Assembly (NCBI GenBank): GCA_027315345.1
Contig: DAHUYE010000008.1
Coordinates: 1-55,264 of the forward strand
DNA length: 55,264 nucleotides
Source of the DNA: Actinomycetota bacterium
GTDB taxonomy: Bacteria > Actinomycetota > Acidimicrobiia > Acidimicrobiales > JAJPHE01
Reading direction: 5' to 3'
Each line of letters begins with the position of its first letter. The stretch's first letter is position 1. Shown here piece by piece: positions 31,396 to 39,548 of the stretch. The translations under genes were made by a program, and so were the position numbers. Below the pieces are notes generated by a model. That model made no database searches. It worked only from the letters and a program-made list of their open reading frames with translations, and was not told the origin of the DNA.

Positions 31396-33661
31396 GCTGG
31401 TGAGGGGCGACGAACCAGTGCCGGGTCAGGTCTTCGGCCGGCATGGGGCGGCCGAAGAAGAAGCCCTGGGCCATCTCGCAACCCAGTTCGGCCAGCATCT
31501 GAGCCTGCACGGCCGTTTCGACGCCCTCGGCCACCACGATCAGGCCCAGGGCCGAGGCCAGCCCCACGATGCCCGCCACCACGGAAGCGTCACCTTCCGA
31601 GGTGCCCAGGCCGTCGACGAAGGATTTGTCCACCTTCAGACTGTCGATGGGGAACTTGTGCAGGTAGCTGAGCGAGGAATACCCGGTTCCGAAGTCATCC
31701 AGGGCGATGCGGACCCCCAGCCGGCGTAAAGCGTCGAGAACGGACTGAACCGTGACGGTGTCGGACATCAGCAGCGATTCGGTCAGCTCCAGGGTCAGGC
31801 GGGTCGGGTCGGCGCCGCTGGCGGCCAGGGCGGCTGCCACCCCGTCGATGAATCCGGGTGAGGTCAGCTGACGGGCCGAGAGGTTGACCGACATCCGGGC
31901 CGGCCCGCCCGAGACCTGCCAGGCGGCCAGCTGGGAACAGGCCGTGTCGAGCACCCACTGGCCGATCTCCACCACTTGACCCGTCTCTTCGGCCACGGTG
32001 ATGAACTCGGCCGGAGCCAGTAGGCCGCGGGTCGGGTGATTCCAACGGATGAGGGCCTCGACTCCCTCGAGGCGCCAGTGGGGGAGGCCCACCAGGGCCT
32101 GATAGTGCAGCACGAACTGGTTCTGGGCCAGGGCGCTGCGCAACTCGGCGTCAAGCTCGAGGCGGGCCAGGGCGGCGGCGTGCATATGGGCCTCGAAGAT
32201 GGCCAGACCGCCCTTACCGGCCGCCTTGGCCCGGTACATGGCCACATCGGCGTTGCGGAGAAGCTCCTCGGCCGAGGTGGCGTGGTCCGGATCGGGCACC
32301 GCCAACCCGAAGCTGGCCTTCACCACCACCTCGCGCCCCGGCAGCGACAGCGGTGATCCCAGGGCCGTGATGAGCCGGTCGGCCAGGACCCGGCCCCGGC
32401 TGAAGGCATCGCCGCCCTCCACCAGCACGGCGAATTCATCCCCGCCCAGACGGGCCGCCGTGTCCCCGGAGCGGAGGTTGGCCGACAGCCGCTCGGAGAC
32501 CTTCTGCAGAAGGAGGTCCCCGACGGAGTGGCCCAGACTGTCATTGACCGTCTTGAAGCCGTCCAGGTCGAAGAGGATGACGGCCACCTCGTCCCGGCTG
32601 CGTTCCGAGCGGGCCAGGGCGTGACCGATGCGGTCGGCCAGCAGGACCCGGTTGGCCAGGTTGGTGAGCGGGTCATGGAAGGCCTGGTGGCGGAGCTGGA
32701 CCTCGAGTTGGACCCGCTCGGTTATGTCGGTGAAGTTGGCCACCACCGCTTCGATGGAGGGATCGGCCAGGAGGTTGCGGAGCACCAGGGCACACCACCG
32801 CCAGCTGCCGTCGGCGGCCACCACTCTCACGTCGGCCCGGGCGATGGTGTCCGGAGACCGGATGATGTCCCCCCAGCGGCGGCCCAGCAGGTCGCGGTCG
32901 GCGGGATTGAGGTATTCGGCCGGGGACTGACCGATCCAGTCCTGGGGGGCGTAGCCCAGGACCGACCTGAGCGAGGCGCTGACGTAGGTGACCAGGGCCT
33001 GGGGGTCGAAGACCACCACCACGTCGGCCGACTCCTCGACCAGGGAGCGGAAGCGCTCCTCACTCGACCGCAGGGCGGACTCGGCCCGGCGCAGCCGGCT
33101 GGAGACCCAGCTCACCGTTTCCCCGGTCAGGACACAGGCGGGCAGGGCGTAGCCGGCCGATCCGAAGGCGATGGCGGGGTGATGGCCGCCGAAGGCCATC
33201 GGCAACAGGTAGGCCACCGCCAGCATGGGGGTGCAGTACAGGGACCATCCCTGGGGGTGGCCCAGCCCGATCCACACGAAGATGACCATGAAGAACAGGC
33301 CGTAGAGGTAGCCGTCATAGCCGGTGAAGTAGTTGTGCCAGCCGACCAGGGTCATGGCCACCGGGACCAAGGCGATGGTGGCCGGGCGGCCCCAGCGGTT
33401 CCAGGGCAGGAACCAGATGACCGCCCCGGCCACGACGGCGGCCACGCCCACGCCCAGTAGACCCCAGCGGGAGGCCCCGACCTGGAACGGCAGCAGTGGA
33501 GCCATGACGCCTACCAGGGCCCCGCACAGCACGAACAGAGCGGAGGAGATGCGCCCGAGGACCCGAGCGGAGAGGACGTCCGAGCTACCGGGCTCCGATG
33601 CCCAGCCGGGCAGGCGCAGAAGGGGGTGGGCGATCTGGAGCGCCCCGGGCCGATTCGCCAT
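31346..33661 (-). CDS. Membrane PAS-GGDEF-EAL cyclic-di-GMP enzyme
   Basis: About 771 aa. The N-terminal 210 residues contain roughly six membrane helices (MASE-like sensor). A PAS domain at about 225-345 (SSEERFRSLVEESADVVVVF; ANFTDITERVQLE) is followed by GGDEF and EAL domains. The GGDEF catalytic motif is intact (ARLGGDEFAVL) and so is the EAL motif (VEALIRWNHPTRGLL), with the DDFGTGYSSLSYLHKFPIDS loop and AEGVET. Both synthesis and hydrolysis of c-di-GMP are therefore possible. The ATG at 33661 starts the membrane region; upstream codons on this strand are antisense to the aldolase. Confidence 0.9.
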   Translation of the reverse strand: MANRPGALQIAHPLLRLPGWASEPGSSDVLSARVLGRISSALFVLCGALVGVMAPLLPFQVGASRWGLLGVGVAAVVAGAVIWFLPWNRWGRPATIALVPVAMTLVGWHNYFTGYDGYLYGLFFMVIFVWIGLGHPQGWSLYCTPMLAVAYLLPMAFGGHHPAIAFGSAGYALPACVLTGETVSWVSSRLRRAESALRSSEERFRSLVEESADVVVVFDPQALVTYVSASLRSVLGYAPQDWIGQSPAEYLNPADRDLLGRRWGDIIRSPDTIARADVRVVAADGSWRWCALVLRNLLADPSIEAVVANFTDITERVQLEVQLRHQAFHDPLTNLANRVLLADRIGHALARSERSRDEVAVILFDLDGFKTVNDSLGHSVGDLLLQKVSERLSANLRSGDTAARLGGDEFAVLVEGGDAFSRGRVLADRLITALGSPLSLPGREVVVKASFGLAVPDPDHATSAEELLRNADVAMYRAKAAGKGGLAIFEAHMHAAALARLELDAELRSALAQNQFVLHYQALVGLPHWRLEGVEALIRWNHPTRGLLAPAEFITVAEETGQVVEIGQWVLDTACSQLAAWQVSGGPARMSVNLSARQLTSPGFIDGVAAALAASGADPTRLTLELTESLLMSDTVTVQSVLDALRRLGVRIALDDFGTGYSSLSYLHKFPIDSLKVDKSFVDGLGTSEGDASVVAGIVGLASALGLIVVAEGVETAVQAQMLAELGCEMAQGFFFGRPMPAEDLTRHWFVAPHQLNGSEPVEAHRLSPSV

Positions 33662-33785
33662 GCCCGGAATACATCGGCCGGCTATAGGGCCCACTAAAGG
33701 ACATGACGTCACTAATCGGGCCGACTGTCCAATCCCGCCCCGGCCTGGGATGCCGGCCGGCGGCCGACCTGGCGCCCCGGAGGGT

Positions 33786-34553
33786 TCAGTCCAACAGGTC
33801 GGGCTGTTCGGCCACGATCCGGTCGTAGAGGGGCTGGAAGCTGAACCACCCGGCGAAGTGCCCGCCCACCTGGCCAGCCGTCGTCTCGGCTTGGTCGGCG
33901 TCGATGAAGACGGGCTGGCCCGCCGCCTCGGCCAGGAGCTGGACCTGGCAGGAGCGCTCCATGGTGATGAACCACCAGGCCGCCTCATCCACGGAGTGGC
34001 CGACGGTCAGGAGTCCGTGGTTGCGCAGGATGGCGGCCTTGTTCTCGCCCAGGGCATGAGCGATCCGCTTGCCCTCCTCCACGTCGAGGACCACCCCGGT
34101 GTAGTCATCGAAGACGGCGTGGTCGTTGTAGAAGGCGCAGACGTCCTGGGTGATGGGGTCGAGCAGGCGGCCCAGGGTCGACCAGGCCCGCCCGTAGGTG
34201 GAATGGGAGTGGGCGGCGGCCACCACGTCGGGCCGGGCGGCGTGGACCTGGGAGTGGATGGCGAAGGCGGCCTGGTTGACCGGACCGTCCCCCTCCACCA
34301 CCGTGCCGGTGTGATCCACGCAGATGAGGTCGGAGACCTTGATCTGACCGAAGTGCTGGCCGAAGCGGTTGAGCCAGAAACGGTCGGGGAACTCGGGATC
34401 GCGAGCGGTGATGTGGCCGGCCACGCCCTCATCGAAGCCGCACTTGGAGAACATGCGGTAGGCGGCGGCCAGGTGCTGCTTCCGGTAGAGACGCTCTTCC
34501 TCGACGGTCTCGAACTGCGGGAACGGAGCCACGGCGGCCTCCTCTTGGGTCAT
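33786..34553 (-). CDS. Class II aldolase/adducin family protein
   Basis: 255 aa. The zinc-binding motif is AAAHSHSTYGRAWS (HxH) and the third His lies in LRNHGLLTVGHSVDEAAWWF. The N-terminal GVAGHITARDPEFPDRFWLN is typical for this family (class II aldolase, adducin head, L-fuculose-phosphate-aldolase-like). The tail is similar to the class II aldolase group found near short-chain metabolism genes in actinobacteria. The substrate is unknown. It lies upstream of the GGDEF/EAL gene on the same strand with a 124-bp gap that contains TGACGTCA (about 33704-33711). Confidence 0.85.
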   Translation of the reverse strand: MTQEEAAVAPFPQFETVEEERLYRKQHLAAAYRMFSKCGFDEGVAGHITARDPEFPDRFWLNRFGQHFGQIKVSDLICVDHTGTVVEGDGPVNQAAFAIHSQVHAARPDVVAAAHSHSTYGRAWSTLGRLLDPITQDVCAFYNDHAVFDDYTGVVLDVEEGKRIAHALGENKAAILRNHGLLTVGHSVDEAAWWFITMERSCQVQLLAEAAGQPVFIDADQAETTAGQVGGHFAGWFSFQPLYDRIVAEQPDLLD

Positions 34554-34603
34554 GGTCGACCTGACCAGTCTACGAGAGGGCCGGCCCGGTAGCTTCCCCG
34601 GCC

Positions 34604-34801
34604 GTGAGCGGGAAGAGGTGGCCGACCCGACGCCTCCTCGTCGGCGTGGTGGCGGTGGTCGGGCTGGGGGGCTGGCCTATGGGTTCCCCAGGCTTCCTCC
34701 GATCCCGCCTCGGTCCAGGCCGGCTGAGCCGGACCACCCCTCGATTTGAACTACCGCTCGAGGAGTGGTCCGGCTACTCGTACCGGTGGCCACCCGTCCG
34801 G
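34604..34801 (+). other. Possible leaderless gene start without a complete gene
   Basis: TAGCTT at 34590-34595 lies 8 nt before the GTG at 34604, the same spacing as at convincing leaderless genes here. The first about 25 codons read MSGKRWPTRRLLVGVVAVVG, resembling a signal or membrane helix. The frame then becomes low-complexity and runs on antisense to glnK, with no recognisable domain. This could be the remnant of a gene broken by the inverted repeat at 34727-34775 or a chance match. I do not claim a functional protein. Confidence 0.25.
34727..34775. terminator. Long hairpin after glnK (18-bp stem)
   Basis: AGCCGGACCACCCCTCGA at 34727-34744 pairs with TCGAGGAGTGGTCCGGCT at 34758-34775 with one mismatch, around a 13-nt loop. 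It lies 27 bp downstream of the glnK stop (minus strand) and is the strongest secondary structure in the region. No T-tract flanks it. A terminator for amtB-glnK is the simplest reading; a structured RNA or repeat element is the alternative. Confidence 0.5.
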
Positions 34802-35176
<375 letters not shown>

Positions 35177-36754
35177 TCAGTCTGTGCTCTCGGGGGGTGG
35201 TGGCGGCGGGGCGGTATCTCGTCTGGCTCCCAGACCGGCCAGGGCGAAGGCGCCGGCCCCGGGGCCACCGCCGCCGACCCGGTGGGCCAGGGGCTCATCC
35301 GGAAAGGCCTCCTCATCGTGGATGGCCAGGTCACCGATCTCGAGGATCTCGTCCTTGTAGCGGGCGCCCCGCAGGACCAGGCCGATCAGCTTCATGAGTA
35401 AGAAGGTAACCACGGCCGACCAGATGACGACCCACACAGCCGCCCGGAACTGTTCCCAGAGCTGATGGGCCGAGCCGGTGTACATGAGTCCGGCCACGCC
35501 GAAGGGGGTGCAGTGGGCACTGGAGGCCAGGTAGGCCGACTGGGAGGTGTTCACCACCTGCCCGGCGGCGTCGAGCTTGCCGCAGCCGTACTCGATCATG
35601 TTGGGGTCCCCGAAGATGCCGAGGAGCATTCCACCGAAGAAACCGGCGATGCCGTGGGTGTAGATGACCCCCAGAGCGTCGTCGACCCGGCTGAACGGGC
35701 GCACCTTGGAAAGGAAGTTCCAGGCGAACCACACGATCACCGTGCAGATGACGCCGACGTAAATCGCACCCCGGCCGTTGACCCAACCGGCGCACGGCGT
35801 TATGCCCACCAGTCCGCAGATCATGCCGTTGACGCCGCCCAGGAAGGTGGGCTTCTTGGACTTGGAGAACCATGCGTCCATGCCCATCCAGACCAGCACC
35901 CCGGCAGCCGTGGCCACGTTGGTGTTGACCACGGCGGCGGCGGCATCGGCGCCGGCGTAGTAGGGGTCACCACCGTTGAAGCCGTTCCAGCCCAGCCATA
36001 GGATGCCGGCTCCCACCGCCGCCATGACCAGGTTGTTGGGTATGGCGCTCTGTCTGTCCCGGGCCAGCCGGGGCCCTAGGACCCAGGCGGCCACGAACCC
36101 TGAAACGCCGGCGGACATGTGGATCACGTATCCGCCGGAGAAGTCGAGGGCCCCCTCCTGAGCGAAGTAGCCGCCGCCCCACAGCAGGAAGGCGTCGACG
36201 CAGTACACGCAGGTGGACCACAGCGGCACCAGCAGGCACCAGGCGCTGAACTTGATCCGGCCCAGCACGCTGCCCATGAACAGCAGGGGAGTGATAGCGG
36301 CGAAGACGAACTGGAAGTAGGCCAGGGTGGTGGTGGGGAAGTGGAACGGAATGGCGGTGTTGGCCGCCGACACCGCCTGGCCCTGTTCACCGACGCTGCT
36401 GGTGATCCCGCCCGGCTTACCGATCATGTTGTCGAAGAAGTGCTTGACCCAGCCGACACCGGTCAGCTGGTTCTGCACTCCGTTGGTTACTCCGCTCCCG
36501 ACCGAGTTGGCGCCGAAGCCCATCTTGTAGGAGAAGAGCACCCACGCGATCAGCACGAGGGAGAAGCCGGCGAACATCATGGCCAGCACATTGACGGCCC
36601 ACTTCTTCTGGACGATCGACGCATAGAGAACGGCCAGAGCGGGCAGGCTCATGAGGCCGACGAAGGTGGCCGCCACCAGCTGCCAGGTGTTATCGCCTGT
36701 GTTCAGCCAACTGGGATAGGGCACCGAAACGGCGGCGCCTAGTAGTTCGTGCAC
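35177..36754 (-). CDS. amtB: Ammonium transporter (Amt family)
   Basis: 525 aa with about 11 membrane helices. Motifs: LMSLPALAVLYASIVQKKW, SGGYVIHMSAGVSGFVAAWV and WNGFNGGDPYYAGADAAAA; a long cytoplasmic C-tail ends in a Pro/Glu-rich stretch. The GTG at 36754 is selected because GAGAGGAG lies 10 nt upstream and it precedes the first helix; earlier codons are low-complexity. A GlnR-type box lies 117-143 bp upstream. The partner PII gene follows. Confidence 0.92.
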   Translation of the reverse strand: MHELLGAAVSVPYPSWLNTGDNTWQLVAATFVGLMSLPALAVLYASIVQKKWAVNVLAMMFAGFSLVLIAWVLFSYKMGFGANSVGSGVTNGVQNQLTGVGWVKHFFDNMIGKPGGITSSVGEQGQAVSAANTAIPFHFPTTTLAYFQFVFAAITPLLFMGSVLGRIKFSAWCLLVPLWSTCVYCVDAFLLWGGGYFAQEGALDFSGGYVIHMSAGVSGFVAAWVLGPRLARDRQSAIPNNLVMAAVGAGILWLGWNGFNGGDPYYAGADAAAAVVNTNVATAAGVLVWMGMDAWFSKSKKPTFLGGVNGMICGLVGITPCAGWVNGRGAIYVGVICTVIVWFAWNFLSKVRPFSRVDDALGVIYTHGIAGFFGGMLLGIFGDPNMIEYGCGKLDAAGQVVNTSQSAYLASSAHCTPFGVAGLMYTGSAHQLWEQFRAAVWVVIWSAVVTFLLMKLIGLVLRGARYKDEILEIGDLAIHDEEAFPDEPLAHRVGGGGPGAGAFALAGLGARRDTAPPPPPPESTD

Positions 36755-36870
36755 GGCTGAGTAGCTCCTCTCGACGGATGGGCTCCCGGTGGCACCGCCT
36801 CGCTGGCTCGGTTCGCCCGGGTAACGGCAGGGGGTTGAGTCCCGCCGTGGCCACAGGATGCTCAGCAAGG

Positions 36871-36897
36871 GTTTCTGCAAAGTCACACTTGTGTTAC
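36871..36897 (-). promoter_or_regulatory. GlnR-type nitrogen box upstream of amtB
   Basis: On the minus strand GTAAC, ACAAGT, GTGAC, TTTGCA and GAAAC follow each other, so pentamers recur every 11 bp. GTGAC-n6-GAAAC matches the actinobacterial GlnR consensus gTnAC-n6-GaAAc exactly, and another GTTCAC half-site lies 11 bp further upstream (36904-36909). Nitrogen-limitation control of amtB-glnK by GlnR is the expected meaning. The rest of 36755-37000 shows no gene. Confidence 0.6.
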
Positions 36898-37000
36898 CAA
36901 CGCGTGAACAGCAGATCGGACCAACCTGAGCCTCTACCATCGGCCCATCGGACCGACGCCGGCGGGGGGTGAGCCCACATCCACCCTCCGGGGGGCCGGG

Positions 37001-37474
37001 GTGGCCGTCAACACCGCCGCCTTACGCCGGGTCCTGTTCTGGGTCGTGCTGGCCGGCCTGCTGGGGGCAGGGGTGGGGCTGGTCGTATCCGGGATTCTCT
37101 CCAACGCCCGCGTCGACCGGTTGCGCCACGACGGCCGGCGGGTGATGGCCACGGTGTCCGGCTGCGAGGGCCTCCTGGGCGGCAGCGGCAGCAACGGGGT
37201 CGGTTATACGTGCCGGGCCACCTTCCGTCTCGGGGGCCGGACCTGGTCCGAGGTGCTCCCGGGCACCCAGCTGCGGGCTCCGGGGTCCCGGCTCGCCCTG
37301 GTGGTGGTCCCGTCCGATCCGAGGGACCTGGCCACGCCGGCCGGACTGGCTGTCGAGCGGACTTCCGACCTGGCCTTCGTGTGGGCCGGGCTTTTGGGGC
37401 TATCGGCGCTGAGCTGGGGCGGGGGAGCGGTGCTGGCCGTCCGGCGCCGGAGCCACGCCCAGGGGAGCAGCTGA
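37001..37474 (+). CDS. Membrane protein of unknown function (DUF3592-like)
   Basis: 157 aa. Two membrane helices: RVLFWVVLAGLLGAGVGLVV near the N-terminus and AFVWAGLLGLSALSWGGGAV near the C-terminus. Between them is a soluble beta-rich domain (VMATVSGCEG, YTCRATFRLGGRTWSEVLPG, VVVPSDPRDLATP), a layout seen in DUF3592-like proteins. The GTG at 37001 follows GGGGGGCCGGGG. It has no obvious partner nearby and its function is not known. Confidence 0.65.
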   Translation: MAVNTAALRRVLFWVVLAGLLGAGVGLVVSGILSNARVDRLRHDGRRVMATVSGCEGLLGGSGSNGVGYTCRATFRLGGRTWSEVLPGTQLRAPGSRLALVVVPSDPRDLATPAGLAVERTSDLAFVWAGLLGLSALSWGGGAVLAVRRRSHAQGSS

Positions 37475-37485
37475 AGGCGGCCGGG

Positions 37486-38097
37486 CTACTCCTGCGGGCC
37501 GGATGGCCGCCGGGGCCGGCCGGTGGGCGGGGTGTAGCGCTTGCTGGGCCGGGGTCCGCCTCGGCCGCCACCGCGACCTGAGCCCCTCGGGCCCTCGGTG
37601 GCCTCCCGGTACTCCCGCTGAGCCCGGTAGGCCCGGACCAGGAGCCAGGCCCCACCCAGGATGAAGGGAATGCCGAAGCCCCAGTAGTGGAGATTGAACA
37701 CGGCCAGCCCGTAGAGGGCGAGGGCGATCCCGAGATACATCCGCTTGCGCAGCAGGACGGTGATGAGCATGACCACCGACAGGGCCACCAGGACCCCGAG
37801 CAGGCTGTAGTAGGTCGAGACCTGGCTGTGGACGGCCCGGGATATCTCGTTCCCACCCACCAGGATCCCGATCAGGGCGGCCAGGGGGGCGGCCACCACG
37901 CCGAGCAGGCGCTCCTGGTCGTCCATCGACCCGACCCGGGCCTCCAACTCGTCCTCGGTCGGTGGCCGGGCCGGTGCTCGGGCTGCACCCGACTCAGGCT
38001 CCGGGGCCGGCTTCAGGAACATCCGCCGCAGCCGGTCGCCCAACGGCTCCGGGCCTACGGGCCCCAGGCCGTCGTCGCTGCCGCGCCGTCCGGCCAT
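37486..38097 (-). CDS. Hypothetical actinobacterial membrane protein
   Basis: 203 aa. A charged, disordered N-terminus (about 1-60) is followed by four hydrophobic segments (LLGVVAAPLAALIGILVGG, YYSLLGVLVALSVVMLITVL, MYLGIALALYGLAVFNL, FGIPFILGGAWLLVRAY) and a basic Gly/Arg-rich tail. I do not recognise a functional family. It lies convergent to the DUF3592-like gene and is the first chromosomal gene beside the putative Xer-flanked insert; its start is about 60 bp from the left repeat. Confidence 0.65.
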   Translation of the reverse strand: MAGRRGSDDGLGPVGPEPLGDRLRRMFLKPAPEPESGAARAPARPPTEDELEARVGSMDDQERLLGVVAAPLAALIGILVGGNEISRAVHSQVSTYYSLLGVLVALSVVMLITVLLRKRMYLGIALALYGLAVFNLHYWGFGIPFILGGAWLLVRAYRAQREYREATEGPRGSGRGGGRGGPRPSKRYTPPTGRPRRPSGPQE

Positions 38098-38333
38098 GAC
38101 GGGAGGGTAGCCGTCCCGGGGAGTGGTCCCTCCTGGGGCCCAGGCCTGAACCGATGGGTAACTTTACATAACGAGGATGGCCGGGACCCCTCGGTCTGTC
38201 GCTTCCTGCGACGGTAGGCAGCCTGCCGACAAGCAGGGGAGCAAAACCGAGCCCTGACGTTGACCACAGGCGCCGAGCCGCATTCTTCGCAGAGTCGGCG
38301 GCCGGACGTTCGCCAGTACCGGGCCTGACTCAT
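38055..38333 (-). CDS. Small zinc-finger protein, C-terminus across insert border
   Basis: The frame runs 92 codons from the ATG at 38333. The first 45 residues hold the only recognisable part: RLCEECGSAP, then RFCSPACRQAAYRRRKR, i.e. a CxxC plus CxxxC zinc-binding pattern with a basic tail, common in small DNA-binding proteins of mobile elements. The left copy of the 18-bp repeat (38161-38178) falls at about codons 52-58, so the remaining C-terminal codons derive from chromosomal DNA and overlap the next gene by 43 bp. The product is probably the element's protein with an altered tail. The 12-bp iterons lie directly upstream of its start. Confidence 0.4.
   Translation of the reverse strand: MSQARYWRTSGRRLCEECGSAPVVNVRARFCSPACRQAAYRRRKRQTEGSRPSSLCKVTHRFRPGPQEGPLPGTATLPSWPDGAAATTAWGP
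38161..38178 (+). repeat. Left copy of the 18-bp Xer-site repeat (attL-like)
   Basis: ACTTTACATAACGAGGAT occurs here and exactly again at 40060-40077. Read on the minus strand it contains a XerD-type arm TTATGTAAAGT and the 6-bp centre TCCTCG. The following 11 bases (the XerC side) here are TGGCCGGGACC-like on the plus strand and do not resemble a XerC arm, unlike the right copy. That asymmetry is expected of the border formed when a circular element with its own site recombines at dif. Confidence 0.6.
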
Positions 38334-38334
38334 G

Positions 38335-38382
38335 GCGTGACACCTGGCGTGACGTGTGACGTGACACCTGACGTGACGGACA
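38335..38382. repeat. Four tandem 12-bp iteron-like repeats
   Basis: Units GCGTGACACCTG, GCGTGACGTGTG, ACGTGACACCTG and ACGTGACGGACA start at 38335, 38347, 38359 and 38371. All share CGTGAC. They begin 2 bp from the start codon of the zinc-finger gene (38333, minus strand), so they lie exactly where an operator or a plasmid-type iteron origin would be. The spacing of about one helical turn favours binding by one protein on one face. Confidence 0.55.
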
Positions 38383-38474
38383 GGAACGGCGCAGAGAACC
38401 GGGCGGGGGAGTGGTCGGCTGCGTGGGGCGGCACCGACCGTAGAGCCCGCGCAGGTTCCGGTTGCCGGTGGCGG

Positions 38475-38792
38475 TCATCGTTCCGCCCGCCGGGCCGCCC
38501 GGCTGGCAGATGACCAGTGGTGGCTCTCAGAAAGCGGAAACCGCCGGTAGAGCGTCGATCGATGAATGCCCAGAGCGTCGGCCACGGAAGTCCTATCCGA
38601 GCCCTCTCGATGACACCGAGACACCGCATCAGCGACCATGCCCTCCACGACGGTCAGCACCGCCACCGTCGCCCGCAGCTGTTGCAACGGGTCGGCTGAA
38701 CCGGCGCTGAGCAGCTTGGCGGGTGACTCCCAAGGCGAGTCCGATGTCGGCCCACGTCGCACCTTCGTTACGGGCGGCCTCGACAGCATCAC
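38475..38792 (-). CDS. HTH domain, second copy, in a shifted frame
   Basis: The meaningful part begins near SADPLQQLRATVAV and continues VVEGMVADAVSRCHREGSDR, then DALGIHRSTLYRRF, a helix-turn-helix of 51 residues that aligns without gaps to the copy in the upstream frame (38629-39126). The last residues SESHHWSSASRAARRAER are basic. The overlap with the upstream frame and the shared domain suggest one tandem-HTH protein broken by a frameshift between about 38690 and 38725, or produced by frameshifting. No good start codon or ribosome-binding site is visible for separate translation. Confidence 0.4.
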   Translation of the reverse strand: MMLSRPPVTKVRRGPTSDSPWESPAKLLSAGSADPLQQLRATVAVLTVVEGMVADAVSRCHREGSDRTSVADALGIHRSTLYRRFPLSESHHWSSASRAARRAER

Positions 38793-39126
38793 CGACCAGC
38801 CCTTCGCCCTGGCGTAGGTACACGGTCAGTCGTCTGATCTGGTGCAGCGCCCTGGTACGGCCCAGGTGCCCCGCCGGCCACGTGGGCGGCTCCCGGAACA
38901 GCCCCGCCTCCCTCGCCCAGGTGGTGACGACCGGAGGATCTACCGTCCGTCGCAGAGGCTGAGGGTGCCCGGGAGAGTCGATCGGTTGCAGCACAGGAGA
39001 CCGGCCCTGTCCTCGACCGGTACCGCCCGACCCGGCTCTCCCGGGGACTGATGGCGTCGGACGCTTGCGCCGATTGGAGTCGGTCCCCTTCGGCGTGGTC
39101 CTGCCGCCCTTGCGCCCATTGCCCAC
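38629..39126 (-). CDS. HTH protein of the putative mobile element, first HTH copy
   Basis: 165 aa. A long basic, Pro/Gly-rich N-terminus (about 1-90) precedes LHQIRRLTVYLRQGEGLVGD and AVEAARNEGATWADIGLALG with VTRQAAQRRFS, a helix-turn-helix of the kind in small regulators of actinobacterial phages and integrative elements. The frame then runs into low-complexity sequence and stops, where the alternative frame begins a homologous HTH. The ATG at 39126 lies 2 nt after the expected start of a TTGACA(17)TTACAT promoter, so translation is probably leaderless. Confidence 0.5.
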   Translation of the reverse strand: MGNGRKGGRTTPKGTDSNRRKRPTPSVPGRAGSGGTGRGQGRSPVLQPIDSPGHPQPLRRTVDPPVVTTWAREAGLFREPPTWPAGHLGRTRALHQIRRLTVYLRQGEGLVGDAVEAARNEGATWADIGLALGVTRQAAQRRFSRPVATAAGDGGGADRRGGHGR

Positions 39127-39134
39127 GTCCGACG

Positions 39135-39163
39135 ATGTAACACGACTTCAGAGGCCGTGTCAA
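39135..39163 (-). promoter_or_regulatory. Strong sigma70-type promoter for the HTH gene
   Basis: On the minus strand TTGACA (39163-39158), a 17-bp spacer and TTACAT (39140-39135). The expected start at about 39128 is 2 nt before the ATG. This is the only near-consensus -35/-10 pair noticed in the window. Confidence 0.65.
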
Positions 39164-39261
39164 CACCTTGCACCAAGAAAGGTCCCCCGACCTGGGATTG
39201 GGAAGTTTTGTTGCATCATCAAGTCGAGAGACAGCCTGACGGCTGCCCGAGGCCCGTTCAC

Positions 39262-39465
39262 TCATCGCACGCCTCCGCACAGCCTAGGAAGGTGACCCCG
39301 CCGGCCACACGCTGGGCAGACCCGCCGGATGCAGGCGGCCGAGCGATGGACCCCGCCGCAGTACCGGCAGACGGGCTCTACGGCCTCAGCGACCGATCCG
39401 CCCCCGGCCCCGGCACCCGCCCCCAGGCGGGACCCGCCAGGGCCTGAGAAGTCGGCCAGGCCCAC
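39262..39465 (-). CDS. Small zinc-knuckle-type protein
   Basis: About 67 aa from the GTG at 39465. The C-terminal 35 residues have VCRYCGGVHRSAACIRRVCP followed by ACGRRGHLPRLCGG. This gives CxxCxxxHxxxxC and CxxCxxxxHxxxxC, i.e. two CCHC-like knuckles. The N-terminal part is Gly/Ala-rich. The start is uncertain since longer frames exist, and no ribosome-binding site is clear. Small zinc-binding proteins of this type are common in small actinobacterial plasmids and phages. The Cys/His pattern is the main reason to think it is real. Confidence 0.4.
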   Translation of the reverse strand: MGLADFSGPGGSRLGAGAGAGGGSVAEAVEPVCRYCGGVHRSAACIRRVCPACGRRGHLPRLCGGVR

Positions 39466-39548
39466 CAAAACGGCCCCTACGTTGCCCCAGGAGCCCCGCA
39501 AACTGGGCGGGTGGTACCTCCGTAGCCGAGCGTTGCGCCCCGGCCGGC

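Noticed and set aside
38164-38478. 104-codon minus-strand frame over the iterons
   Set aside because: Its RQVSRH repeats are just the translation of the 12-bp iterons, and it overlaps the better zinc-finger frame.
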